Shown here piece after piece: positions 1-8,461 of a stretch of 64,000 nucleotides of DNA. Numbering within the stretch: the first letter of the stretch is position 1; the number at the start of each line of letters is the position of its first letter. Below the pieces are notes generated by a model. It made no database searches and was not told the origin of the DNA. It was given only the letters and a program-made list of their open reading frames with translations. The DNA is from JAJYUU01 sp963822955. Its GTDB lineage: Bacteria; Actinomycetota; Actinomycetes; Streptosporangiales; Streptosporangiaceae. Location of the stretch: NCBI GenBank assembly GCA_963822955.1, contig CAWGJS010000001.1:682001-746000 (forward strand), in the 5' to 3' direction. Made by a program: the position numbers and the translations under genes.

Positions 1-1
1 C

Positions 2-1441
2 CTCCACTGGATGACGCAATGTCAGGGCGCCATTGAGCTGGCAGCCCTCCTGAAAAAGGTGCACCCGGACGCCCTGACTATCTTCGGCGGCATCTCGGCG
101 ACCTATTACGCCAGCCAGCTCATCGAGTATCCGAGCGTAGACGTTGTCATTCAGGGTTACGACACCCTCGAGCCGGTCAGGGAGCTAGTCCGGGAGGTAC
201 GGCTGGGCCATCGCGACTTCAGCTCCATCCCGAACCTGCTGTACAAGACCGACGGGGAGATCCAGGCCACCGGGTTCACCCACAAGCCGGCCAGCCACTA
301 CAACAACGCCCGGAACGACTGGTCGTATTACCGTGACGGCGCCGGCGCCGGGCCGTCGGTCTCCAAGCTCATCATGACCTTGCCGAACACCGGATGCGCG
401 CACGACTGCGGCTGGTGCGGCGGCTCACGGTTTGCCTACCGCAACATCATGGGCGTCCATAAGACCCTGATCCAGAAGGACAACGATCTCATCGTCGAAG
501 AACTCCGCACCATGCAGGAGGCGGCTAAGCGCACCTCGATATATGCGCTTCAGTGCTATTCGGAAAACAAGGTGCGGATGCATCAGTATCTGGACGCCGT
601 GAAGGAGGTCGGCTACAGCAGCGTCTTCTTCGAGCAGTTCAACCTGACGCCCGCCGATACGCTGAAGAAAATGGGTGAGTCAACCTCCGCCTACATCATG
701 CTCTCGCCCGAGTCTCACGACCCGAAGATAAGCGCGGCGGCTGGGCGCGGGACGTACACCATGGAGGAAATGGAGAACTGGATTCCCCGCGCCCTCGATG
801 CTGGCGTCAAGGGCATCATGATCTGGTATTTCATCGGCATGCCGTATCAGGACCGGCAGTCGGTCCTGGACACTGTTGCCTACTCCGAGCGGCTGATACG
901 CAAGTTCGGCGGCTGGGACGCGCTTCCGCTGATCTGCCCGATGGTGCCGTTCCTTGATCCCGGGTGCCGGTTCTTCGAGGAGCCGGCGGAGCACGGCTAC
1001 CGGATCTTCCACCGCACCCTGGAGGAGCACCGGCGCGCCATGGTGGAGCCGCTGTGGTACCGGCGGCTGAACTACGAGACGGAGTGGCTCGACAGGCGCG
1101 AGCTGCAGGACGTCTCCTATGAGGCCATTGCCCGCCTGGTCGAGATCAAGGGCGAGTACGGGGTCCTACCGCCGCAGTTCTGCAAAGCCATCCTGGTGAC
1201 CATTGACGAGACACGACAGCTCCTCGGGGAGATGGAAACAGCGCTGCTGCTCGACGGGGCGCTGCCAGTGGCGCTGCGAAACGAGATCCGCTCCTACAAC
1301 CGCAAGATCCTCGCCTACTCGAGCGACCAGATCGTGCCGGTACGCCGGCCTTTCGGCGGCCGGTGGTTCGATGACGTCACTGTCCCGCAAGAGATGATCG
1401 ATGACATCCTGGCGATCCCGGCCGGTGTCAGCGCGCTCTGA
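2..1441 (+). CDS. Cobalamin-binding radical SAM protein, 5' end outside the window
   Basis: The reading frame is open to the left edge, so the Met at position 11 is probably internal. The first 60 or so visible residues (FGGISATYYA, then VDVVIQGYD) look like the second half of a B12-binding Rossmann domain. The radical SAM motif CX3CX2C follows as GCAHDCGWCGG, with cysteines near residues 129, 133 and 136 counted from Met 11. The family uses a 4Fe-4S cluster, SAM and often cobalamin for C-methylation or radical rearrangement. The gene is convergent with the P450 gene, with 6 bases between the stops. Its place beside P450, decarboxylase and carrier-protein genes suggests a tailoring role, but the substrate cannot be read from the sequence. 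Confidence 0.85.
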   Translation, partial: LHWMTQCQGAIELAALLKKVHPDALTIFGGISATYYASQLIEYPSVDVVIQGYDTLEPVRELVREVRLGHRDFSSIPNLLYKTDGEIQATGFTHKPASHYNNARNDWSYYRDGAGAGPSVSKLIMTLPNTGCAHDCGWCGGSRFAYRNIMGVHKTLIQKDNDLIVEELRTMQEAAKRTSIYALQCYSENKVRMHQYLDAVKEVGYSSVFFEQFNLTPADTLKKMGESTSAYIMLSPESHDPKISAAAGRGTYTMEEMENWIPRALDAGVKGIMIWYFIGMPYQDRQSVLDTVAYSERLIRKFGGWDALPLICPMVPFLDPGCRFFEEPAEHGYRIFHRTLEEHRRAMVEPLWYRRLNYETEWLDRRELQDVSYEAIARLVEIKGEYGVLPPQFCKAILVTIDETRQLLGEMETALLLDGALPVALRNEIRSYNRKILAYSSDQIVPVRRPFGGRWFDDVTVPQEMIDDILAIPAGVSAL

Positions 1442-1447
1442 CGTAGC

Positions 1448-2743
1448 TCACGAGGCCGCGGGCGGCTGCCCGCACCGGATGCGGACCGGGAGCTTCTGCG
1501 GGCCGCGGACCTGGCCAGTGGACCAGCGAACCGCAACCGCATCCGGGAGGGAGAAGGCGGGGATCCGCTCAAGCCATACCTCGAGTGCGACGCGTAGTTC
1601 CATCCGGGCCAGATGCGAGCCGACGCAGCGATGGATGCCGAGGCCGAACGCGGCGTGCCGGTTGATGTCGCGGTCGATGATCACCTCGTCGGCCCGGTCG
1701 AATTGAGCCGGGTCGCGGTTGGCCGCGGGGAACGGCAGCAGCACCCAGTCATCGGGTCTCATCTCCGCACCGCGGACGAGCACGTCCTGCTTCACCAGCC
1801 GCGCCATGCTGACCGGGGCGTAGGCGCGCAGGAACTCCTCTATCGCCAGCGGCAGCAGCTCAGGCTCGCCGACCAGCCGCTCACGATCCCGCGAGTTGCT
1901 GGCCAGGTGCCACAGCGAGGCGCCGATGGCGCTTGCCGTGGTGTCGGTTCCGGCGATCAGCAGCAGCGTCATCGTGCCCACCACGTGCGATACGTCGAGC
2001 TTGCGGCCGTTCAGCTCCGCGTTGATGAGGAACGTGGTCAGGTCCTCGCGCGGCTTGGCCAGATGGTCGTGAACCTGGGCAAGAAGGTAGTAGAACAGCG
2101 CTGACATCCGGGTGACCCGCTCCTGCGGCGGCAGGTTGATGCCCTCAAGCGTGTTCTTGGCGAACTCCCGGAACTGCGGGCCGTCCTCTGGAGGGAAGCC
2201 GAGCATATCGGCGATGACGCGCATCGGGATCTGATGGGCGTACTCGGCGGCAGCGTCGACGACGTCCCTGCCGTCCAGGACGTCGATGAGCGAATGACAG
2301 AACGCCCTGGTAGGCGCCTCGAGGGTGCTGACCGCCGTCTTCGTGAATGCCGGGAGCAGTAGCTTGCGAGCATCGTGGTGGAACGGAGGGTCCGAGGTGA
2401 TCGGCGGCGAGCCGCCGATTGGCGCCAGCTCACGTGGTGGCCGGAAGTTGCCCATGATGATCGCTCGGGACGAGAAGTTCTCGGTGTCGTGGGCGATTGC
2501 CGCGATGTCGTCATACGAGGTCGGCAGCCAGGCTCCGCCGAACCGCTCCGTGTGCGCGATCGGACAGCGCACGCGCAGCTCATCCTGGATCGAGTACGGG
2601 TCGGCGGCCCACTCCGGCTCCATGTGAGAGAAGTCGGACGCCCAGTCCGCCACCGGACCCGTAATGATCTCGTTATGCCTGCCGGGCGACTCCCTGTCGC
2701 GCTTCTCCCAGTGCTCCTGGGCGAAACGGTTATCGACAGCCAT
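1448..2743 (-). CDS. Cytochrome P450
   Basis: A 431-residue soluble bacterial P450 (CYP). The I-helix oxygen-activation motif is AGTDTTASA. The heme loop is FGLGIHRCVGSHLAR, with the axial cysteine near residue 373. A K-helix stretch (EEFLRAYAPVSMAR) carries the E-x-x-R pair. Length and motif order are complete. The ATG at 2743 is preferred over a GTG at 2749 because a GAGGGG ribosome site sits 8 bases before the ATG and only 2 before the GTG. The upstream ferredoxin stop lies 3 bases away, so the two genes form one unit and the ferredoxin is the probable electron donor. It likely oxidises an intermediate of the neighbouring cluster; the substrate is unknown. Confidence 0.95.
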   Translation of the reverse strand: MAVDNRFAQEHWEKRDRESPGRHNEIITGPVADWASDFSHMEPEWAADPYSIQDELRVRCPIAHTERFGGAWLPTSYDDIAAIAHDTENFSSRAIIMGNFRPPRELAPIGGSPPITSDPPFHHDARKLLLPAFTKTAVSTLEAPTRAFCHSLIDVLDGRDVVDAAAEYAHQIPMRVIADMLGFPPEDGPQFREFAKNTLEGINLPPQERVTRMSALFYYLLAQVHDHLAKPREDLTTFLINAELNGRKLDVSHVVGTMTLLLIAGTDTTASAIGASLWHLASNSRDRERLVGEPELLPLAIEEFLRAYAPVSMARLVKQDVLVRGAEMRPDDWVLLPFPAANRDPAQFDRADEVIIDRDINRHAAFGLGIHRCVGSHLARMELRVALEVWLERIPAFSLPDAVAVRWSTGQVRGPQKLPVRIRCGQPPAAS

Positions 2744-2745
2744 TG

Positions 2746-2946
2746 TCACGTCCCCTCGATGAGCCTGATCGCGTGCTCTGGGCAGTTGAGCACTGCGCGG
2801 CGGGCATCGTCCTCCTTCTCTAGCGGCACGACGCCGTCGCCCAGCACGTTCCCGTAGCCCTCCGCGTCATCACCGAAAAGGTGCGGGGCCAGGTCATAGC
2901 AGCGTCCGTTACCCTGGCACAGGCTGGCGTCGATCTGCAGTTTCAC
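2746..2946 (-). CDS. Small 3Fe-4S type ferredoxin, partner of the P450
   Basis: A 66-residue protein with the actinobacterial P450-ferredoxin pattern: CQGNGRC near the N terminus and a last cysteine in NCPEHAI near the C terminus. The spacing CX5C...CP fits a single 3Fe-4S cluster. The GTG at 2946 is chosen because AGAGGA lies 8 bases upstream and because homologues begin just before the first cysteine motif; longer in-frame starts add non-homologous sequence. It passes electrons from a ferredoxin reductase to the P450 encoded directly downstream. No reductase gene is visible nearby, so a genomic one must serve. Confidence 0.9.
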   Translation of the reverse strand: MKLQIDASLCQGNGRCYDLAPHLFGDDAEGYGNVLGDGVVPLEKEDDARRAVLNCPEHAIRLIEGT

Positions 2947-3345
2947 CAGGACATTCCTCTCTGCTGCCAGAATGGCAAATGTGCGGGCGCGACGGCTGCG
3001 GCCACCGGCCCCGAGGTCGGCGTGGCGCTGATCCCAGCGATGCGGCGCCTTTACGCCCAGTGCTCGGCACAGCACATCCGAGCCGTTCGCTGCCGCCACT
3101 CGCCGCGGCGATGATCCCGGCTGTGCTTCCAGACGCAGATGCGCGGCATAGACAAAAACTCACCCCGGCAATGTATGAAACCACATGTGTATGCCGGGAA
3201 GGCTTGAGTTAGTCCGTTCATTACGCTGATTTTCTTAAGTCATTAATAGCTGGCTCTGTTTGCCCAGGCCGGGGGCGGGGGATGACGGTCGGCGCCCAAT
3301 ATTGGGTCTGAGCCCTGTATTCCCAGACTGAGTGGAGTTCTATCC
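2947..3345. other. Intergenic control region between divergent P450/ferredoxin and decarboxylase units
   Basis: A 399-base stretch with no credible coding sequence; the ORFs here lack homology and ribosome sites. It must hold the promoters of both divergent units. The section 3170-3260 is more AT-rich than its surroundings. A perfect 12-base palindrome is listed separately. Confidence 0.6.
3295..3306. promoter_or_regulatory. Perfect palindrome, candidate operator
   Basis: CCCAATATTGGG reads the same on both strands. It sits 39 bases before the decarboxylase ATG, where a cluster regulator could bind. No regulator gene lies inside the visible cluster, so the binding protein is unknown. Confidence 0.4.
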
Positions 3346-4911
3346 ATGGGACTGGAGATCCCTCCTGTCGAAGCGTGCCCGCCTGGCGGTTACAGCACTG
3401 TTCCCTCGCCCTTCTCGATGGACGATACGACCTTCCGGGTCCTCGGCTATCGGCTGGTCGACACGCTGGCCGCCTACCTGGACAACCTTCCGCAGGAGCC
3501 GGTTTACCGTCCCATGCCGCCCGAAGCCCGGCGACAACTGGAGAAAATGAATATTCCGGTTGAGGGAATAGCTGCCGACGATGTAATTGAAGATTTTCTC
3601 CGCTCTGTGCTGCCCTACGGCCGCGGTCAGAATCACCCGTGTTTCGCCGCGTTCGTCGATCCTGCCGCATCTAAGCTCAGCATGCTCGCTGCATTTGCGT
3701 CGGCGGTAACCAACACCAGCGGGGCCGGCGGAAATTACGCCGCTATCTACATAGAGCGAGCAGTCATCCGCTGGCTGATGGAGCTCATTGGCTTTCCCCA
3801 GGACGGGAGCGACGGGGTACTCCTGGGCGGCGGGTCGGACGCGAACCGGCACTGCATGGAGGTCGCCCGGCACTGGGGCGCCACAGTCAACGGCTGGGAC
3901 ATCCGGGAAGAGGGCCTGTCCGGGCACCCGAGGCTCACCATGTACATGTCTGCGGAGGGTCATTCCTGCCTGGAGAAAGCTGCGTTCACGCTCGGGCTCG
4001 GCGTACCGCGCAAGGTTAGCGTCGGCGATGACTTCCGGATTGACCTGGCGGACTTGCGGGCCGCGGTCGCCGCTGACCGCAGGGCCGGGCACTGCCCCTT
4101 CCTGGTCGCGGCCAACGCTGGCAGCGTGAAGACCGGTGCCATCGACCCCCTCGATGACCTCGCCGACTTCTGCCGTCAGGAAGGCCTCTGGCTGCACGTG
4201 GACGGCGCTTACGGCGGTGTCGGGGTGCTCGACCCGCGCCTCGCGCACTGGTACTCAGGGCTGGAGCGCGCCGACTCGGTGGCACTCGACCCGCACAAGT
4301 GGCTGGCAGTGGCGATCGGCTGTAGCTGTGCCATGGTGCGGCAAGGCTCGCTGCTGCAGGACACCTACAAGCTCATCCCCTCCTACCTCAGCCTCCCGGC
4401 CGGACAGGGGTTCGCCGGTGACGTCTGGTATTCCCATCGGAGCGCCGAGCAGACCAGGGATTCCGGGCGGGCGCTGAAGACCTTCTGGAACCTTCAGCAG
4501 GCCGGGAGAGCCGGTCTGGTGGATCATGTGCGACGCCACATCGACCTGGCGCGCTACCTCGAAGAACTCATCGATGTCGCGTCCGACCTGGAGCTGCTGG
4601 CGACGGGACCGCTGACCGCCGTCTGCTTCCGGTACGTGCCGTCCGACCGGTCCGACGATCAGAGCCTGAACGCGCTCAACAAGGAGATCATGGCCGACCT
4701 CCAGACCGGCGGCCGGGTATTCCTGGCTGGCACCGACATACATGGCCGGTTCGCGCTGCGGTCGTGCGCGCTCCACTATGCCCTGGACGAAGGACACATG
4801 CACACCATCGTGGACGCTGTCAGGGATGCAGGGCAGCGCCTGTGCCTGGCAAGTGCGCCGCAGCCGGCGGAGGAAGAGATGCCGGCACCGATACCCGCGG
4901 GCCGCGGGTAA
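3346..4911 (+). CDS. PLP-dependent group II amino acid decarboxylase
   Basis: A 521-residue enzyme of the aromatic-amino-acid/glutamate decarboxylase fold. The PLP lysine is Lys318 in ALDPHKWLA. The aspartate that contacts the pyridine nitrogen is Asp286 in HVDGAYGG. The stacking histidine is His206 in SAEGHSC. Family members remove CO2 from an L-amino acid to give an amine; the substrate cannot be fixed from motifs alone. GGAG lies 8 bases before the ATG. It is the first gene of a plus-strand operon, with 11 bases to the murT-like gene. In this context it probably makes an amine building block that is later acylated or amidated. Confidence 0.9.
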   Translation: MGLEIPPVEACPPGGYSTVPSPFSMDDTTFRVLGYRLVDTLAAYLDNLPQEPVYRPMPPEARRQLEKMNIPVEGIAADDVIEDFLRSVLPYGRGQNHPCFAAFVDPAASKLSMLAAFASAVTNTSGAGGNYAAIYIERAVIRWLMELIGFPQDGSDGVLLGGGSDANRHCMEVARHWGATVNGWDIREEGLSGHPRLTMYMSAEGHSCLEKAAFTLGLGVPRKVSVGDDFRIDLADLRAAVAADRRAGHCPFLVAANAGSVKTGAIDPLDDLADFCRQEGLWLHVDGAYGGVGVLDPRLAHWYSGLERADSVALDPHKWLAVAIGCSCAMVRQGSLLQDTYKLIPSYLSLPAGQGFAGDVWYSHRSAEQTRDSGRALKTFWNLQQAGRAGLVDHVRRHIDLARYLEELIDVASDLELLATGPLTAVCFRYVPSDRSDDQSLNALNKEIMADLQTGGRVFLAGTDIHGRFALRSCALHYALDEGHMHTIVDAVRDAGQRLCLASAPQPAEEEMPAPIPAGRG

Positions 4912-4922
4912 GGAGCACGCAG

Positions 4923-6389
4923 ATGCGCCTCATGAATAGTGCCCCGCCTGCCGGGTCCTTCGAGGACACAGCGACAACCCCGCCGGGAGCCCAGGCGCGC
5001 CTGGCACTCGCGCTGGCGGCGGGCAAGGCGGCGGGGACGGCGTCCAAGGTGCTGAGGGCCGGCGGCGGGACGAGCTTCCCTGGCGCGGTTGCGAGGCGGA
5101 TTGATCCCCGGATCCTGCAGAAGGTAGCGGCCGCGAGCGATGCCCACATGGTGGTCGTCACCGGGAGCAACGGCAAGACCACCACCTGCCGGATGCTTGC
5201 CGCGCTAGCGCGGGCCCAGGATCTGCGGGTCACCCAGAACCGGTCTGGCTCGAACCTGCTGCAAGGGGTGATCTCGGCAGCCGTACGGGGGACGGACCTG
5301 CACGGCCGGATGGATGCGCAACTGCTCCTGCTGGAGGTCGACGAGGGAACGGTGCGGCTGGTCACCCCGCAGGCGCAGCCGGACACGTTCCTGATCACCA
5401 ACATCTTCCGGGACCAGCTGGACCGCTTCGGCGAGCTGTACTCGATGGCCAGAGGGCTCGAGGCCGTGATCGAGGCACTGCCGGCAACCGCCACCGTGAT
5501 CCTGAACGGCGACGATCCCCTGGTGGCGAGCCTTGCCCCGGACGCACCAGCGCGCCGCCTCTACTTCGGCATCCGGGACGAGACCGCTGGCGCGACAGTG
5601 CCCGAGCACGCCGCGGACACCATCCGCTGCGTGCACTGTCAGCACTCGCTGACCTACCGGGCCGCATACCTGTCCCACCTCGGGGACTACCAGTGCCCAG
5701 CATGCGGACAAGGCCGCCCGGACCTCGACATCGCGGTCACCACGGTCCGGCCGTCGCCGCTCGCGGGATCCGAGATCACCATCGAGACGCCGACAGGAGC
5801 CTATTCGCTGCAGGTACCCCTTCCGGGGCTGCACAACGTCTACAACGCGGCCGCCGCGCTCGCATGCGCGGCGGCGCAGGCACTTCCGCGACCGCTGGAG
5901 CCTGCGGAGGCGCGGCGCGCAATGGCCGGACTGCGGCCCGCATTCGGTCGGCTGGAGCAGATCCAGGCCGACGATCGCCAGGTACTGCTCGCGTTCGTCA
6001 AGAACCCGACGTCGTACAACACCACCATGCGTGAGGTGCTCCAGCGGCCCGGCCGCAAGCACGTCCTGGCCGCGCACAGTAACACGGTCGTCGACGGGGA
6101 GGACTTCGCCTGGCTCTGGGACGTCGAGCTCGAGCAGCTTGTGCCGCAGCTGGACAGCCTCACTATCAGCGGGACCAGGGCCGAAGAGGTGGCGCTGCGG
6201 TTCAAGTACGCCGGGGCAGACCCCGCGATCATGCGGGTCATACCTGGTCGCGAGGCCGCGCTTCAGGCCGCGCTGACGGGGATCCCGGTAGGCGAGTCAC
6301 TGCACATCTTCGCTGGCTACACCCCCATGCGCGAACTTCGCAGCATCATGCAGCGCCGCGCGTGGGTGCCACCTTTCTGGCAGGAGTGA
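4923..6389 (+). CDS. murT: MurT-like Mur ligase subunit (lipid II isoglutaminyl synthase type)
   Basis: A 488-residue Mur-ligase fold protein. The ATP P-loop GSNGKTTT is at about residues 81-88. A four-cysteine zinc-ribbon insert (CVHC ... CPAC, about residues 236-262) is typical of MurT. The C-terminal DUF1727 part carries DGEDFAWLWDVE, whose aspartate (about Asp400) matches the MurT residue that completes the catalytic triad of GatD. Known MurT activates D-Glu of lipid II for amidation. The ATG at 4923 has AAGGAG 7 bases upstream; a longer frame reading back into the decarboxylase gene is rejected. The partner gatD-like gene follows after 4 bases. Its position inside a biosynthetic operon leaves open whether it serves the cell wall, self-protection or product amidation. 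Confidence 0.9.
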   Translation: MRLMNSAPPAGSFEDTATTPPGAQARLALALAAGKAAGTASKVLRAGGGTSFPGAVARRIDPRILQKVAAASDAHMVVVTGSNGKTTTCRMLAALARAQDLRVTQNRSGSNLLQGVISAAVRGTDLHGRMDAQLLLLEVDEGTVRLVTPQAQPDTFLITNIFRDQLDRFGELYSMARGLEAVIEALPATATVILNGDDPLVASLAPDAPARRLYFGIRDETAGATVPEHAADTIRCVHCQHSLTYRAAYLSHLGDYQCPACGQGRPDLDIAVTTVRPSPLAGSEITIETPTGAYSLQVPLPGLHNVYNAAAALACAAAQALPRPLEPAEARRAMAGLRPAFGRLEQIQADDRQVLLAFVKNPTSYNTTMREVLQRPGRKHVLAAHSNTVVDGEDFAWLWDVELEQLVPQLDSLTISGTRAEEVALRFKYAGADPAIMRVIPGREAALQAALTGIPVGESLHIFAGYTPMRELRSIMQRRAWVPPFWQE

Positions 6390-6393
6390 CGGC

Positions 6394-7279
6394 ATGACAT
6401 TGGCGCCGATAACGGTCCGCATCTGCTATCTCTACCCGAGGCTGCTCAGCGTCGCTGGCGACAGGGGCAACCTGTTCGCTCTCATGCAGCGCTGCGCCTG
6501 GCGGGGCATCGGATGCAGCGTGACCGAGGCTGACGCAGGAGAGGTCCCTGACTTCACCCAGTCCGACCTGATCCTGCTGCATGGCGGCCAGGACCGCGAG
6601 ATGACCGCGGCCGCGCAGGACCTCGCAGCGAAAAGCCGGCCCGCTCCGGGAGGCCATCGAGAGTGATGCCGTGGTCCTGGCCGTGTGCGCCGGCTATCAG
6701 CTCCTGGGCCAGTCCTACACGCCGCCCGCAGGGCCGCCGCTTCAGGGACTCGGAGTGCTGGACGTGATCACGTACGGCGGCGCGAAGCGCTTCATCGGGC
6801 ACGTGGCGGCGGAGTGCGAGCTGAACGGCAGGCGGCACCAGCTTGCCGGGTTCGAGAATCACAGCGGCCGCACGTACCTGGAGGGCAACGCCAGGCCGCT
6901 CGGGCGGCTGCTAGCCGGAGCCGGCAACAACGGGGAGGACGGCACCGAGGGCGCTCGCTACCGGGAGGTGTACGCCACCTACCTGCACGGGCCGGTGCTG
7001 CCAAAGAACCCGTGGCTTGCTGACCACCTGCTCTCCCGTGCGCTCGCGCACCGCTATCAGGACTTCGGCCCGCTTGCCCCGCTAACCGACCATACGGAGC
7101 GGCAAGCGCAAGCCGCCGCACTCCGCCTCGCGCGCCGCCCGGCCCGGCGGTGGCGCGCGGCCGCGGCAGCTGTGTCCCGGATGCGGCGACCGGTACGAGT
7201 GCCAGCCCTCGCCGGCCGGGAGGCAACGGCCGCGGCCGACCCGATTGGGGACAAGGAGAGCGGATGGACTTCTCCCTGA
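6394..7279 (+). pseudogene. gatD: GatD-like glutamine amidotransferase, frameshifted
   Basis: This is the type-1 glutaminase subunit that feeds ammonia to MurT. The start (VRICYLYPRLLSVAGDRGN) and the nucleophile elbow VLAVCAGYQLLGQ (Cys codon 6686-6688) lie in different frames. The histidine segment TYLHGPVLPKNP follows in the second frame. The break is near 6637: removing one C from the CCGG there restores K-S-G-P-L-R-E-A-I-E-S-D with no stop. All catalytic elements survive on both sides, so a sequencing indel is plausible and the gene may be intact in the cell. The C-terminal tail is Arg/Ala-rich and longer than usual, and it overlaps the next gene by 16 bases. Confidence 0.85.
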
Positions 7280-8409
7280 GCGCTGAGCAGCGCGAGCTCG
7301 TCGAGGCGGCGACCGACTTCGCGCGCCGGGAACTCAACCAGGACCTGGCCAAGTGCGAAGACGCGGGTGAGTTCCCGCGTGAGGCGTGGCGGGCGTGTGC
7401 CAAGTTCGGGATCCAGGGCCTGCCGGTCCCGGCCGAACTTGGCGGCGCGGGCAGCGATGTCCTGACGACGACCCTCGTCATGGAGGCGCTCGGACGCGGC
7501 TGCCATGACAACGGGCTGCTCTTCTCACTCAATGCGCAGATGTGGAGCATCGAGCTGCCTCTTGTCATCTTCGGCACCCCGGACCAGCAGCAGGCCTACC
7601 TGCCGGGGCTGGTGTCGGGGGACAAGATCGGCGGTCACGCAATGACCGAGGCCGAGAGCGGTTCGGATGCGCTGCACATGCGCTCGCGCGCCGAGCGACG
7701 CGGCGACTATTACGTCCTGAACGGGAGTAAGCAGTACATCACGAACGCCCCTGTGGCCGATGTCTTCCTGGTCTACGCCTCAGTCCAGCACCGCCCTGGC
7801 GTCACTGGTCTTTCCGCATTCCTCGTCGACGCCGGGACGCCCGGACTCGAGCTCAGCAGCGGCTTCGAGAAGATGGGCCTGCGCACCTCGCCAATGGGCG
7901 AGCTAGCGCTCACCGATTGCCACGTCCCAGCGGAGAACCGCCTCGGGCCAGAAGGCGCCGGCATGGCCATCTTCAACTCCTCCATGGAATGGGAACGCAG
8001 CTGCCTGTTCGCCAGCGCCGTCGGCGCGATGCAGCGACAGCTCGACGCGTGCGTGGCCTACGCGCGGTCACGCGAGCAGTTCGGTCAGCCCATCGGGAAG
8101 TTCCAGAGCGTTGCCGCCAAGCTCGCCGACATGTACGTGCGGCTGGAGGCGGCGCGGCTGATGATCTACCGAGTCGCATGGCAGAAGCAGCAGGGCCGGT
8201 CCGCCCCGGCTGAGGCGGCCGCCGCGAAGCTGTTCGCGAGCGAAGCATGGATCCAGTCCGGCCGGGACGCGATCCAGACGCACGGCGCCTGGGGTTACCT
8301 CAAGGAGGCAGGAATCGAGCGCGATCTCCGAGACGCGATCGCCGGCACCATCTACTCGGGAACTTCGGAGATTCAGCGCGTGATCATCGCTCGGATGCTG
8401 GGGCTATGA
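7264..8409 (+). CDS. Acyl-CoA dehydrogenase family enzyme, likely acting on a carrier-bound aminoacyl group
   Basis: A 381-residue FAD enzyme with the ACAD pattern: AMTEAESGSDA, YITNAPVADVF, SREQFGQPIGKFQ and a C-terminal IYSGTSEIQR. In most short- and medium-chain members the catalytic glutamate stands where this protein has Ser365 (IYSGTSE instead of IYEGTSE). A glutamate in SMEWERS (about Glu244) sits where isovaleryl-CoA dehydrogenase has its base. The start at 7264 (MDFSLSAEQREL) is the family start. The adjacent adenylation and carrier genes reproduce the RedW/PltE arrangement, in which such an enzyme oxidises prolyl-carrier to pyrrolyl-carrier. That function is inferred, not proved. 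Confidence 0.9.
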   Translation: MDFSLSAEQRELVEAATDFARRELNQDLAKCEDAGEFPREAWRACAKFGIQGLPVPAELGGAGSDVLTTTLVMEALGRGCHDNGLLFSLNAQMWSIELPLVIFGTPDQQQAYLPGLVSGDKIGGHAMTEAESGSDALHMRSRAERRGDYYVLNGSKQYITNAPVADVFLVYASVQHRPGVTGLSAFLVDAGTPGLELSSGFEKMGLRTSPMGELALTDCHVPAENRLGPEGAGMAIFNSSMEWERSCLFASAVGAMQRQLDACVAYARSREQFGQPIGKFQSVAAKLADMYVRLEAARLMIYRVAWQKQQGRSAPAEAAAAKLFASEAWIQSGRDAIQTHGAWGYLKEAGIERDLRDAIAGTIYSGTSEIQRVIIARMLGL

Positions 8410-8461
8410 GCTGCCACCGCAGGCCAGGCATCCGCAACCGGGCGGCTAGCGGAGAGGCGTG

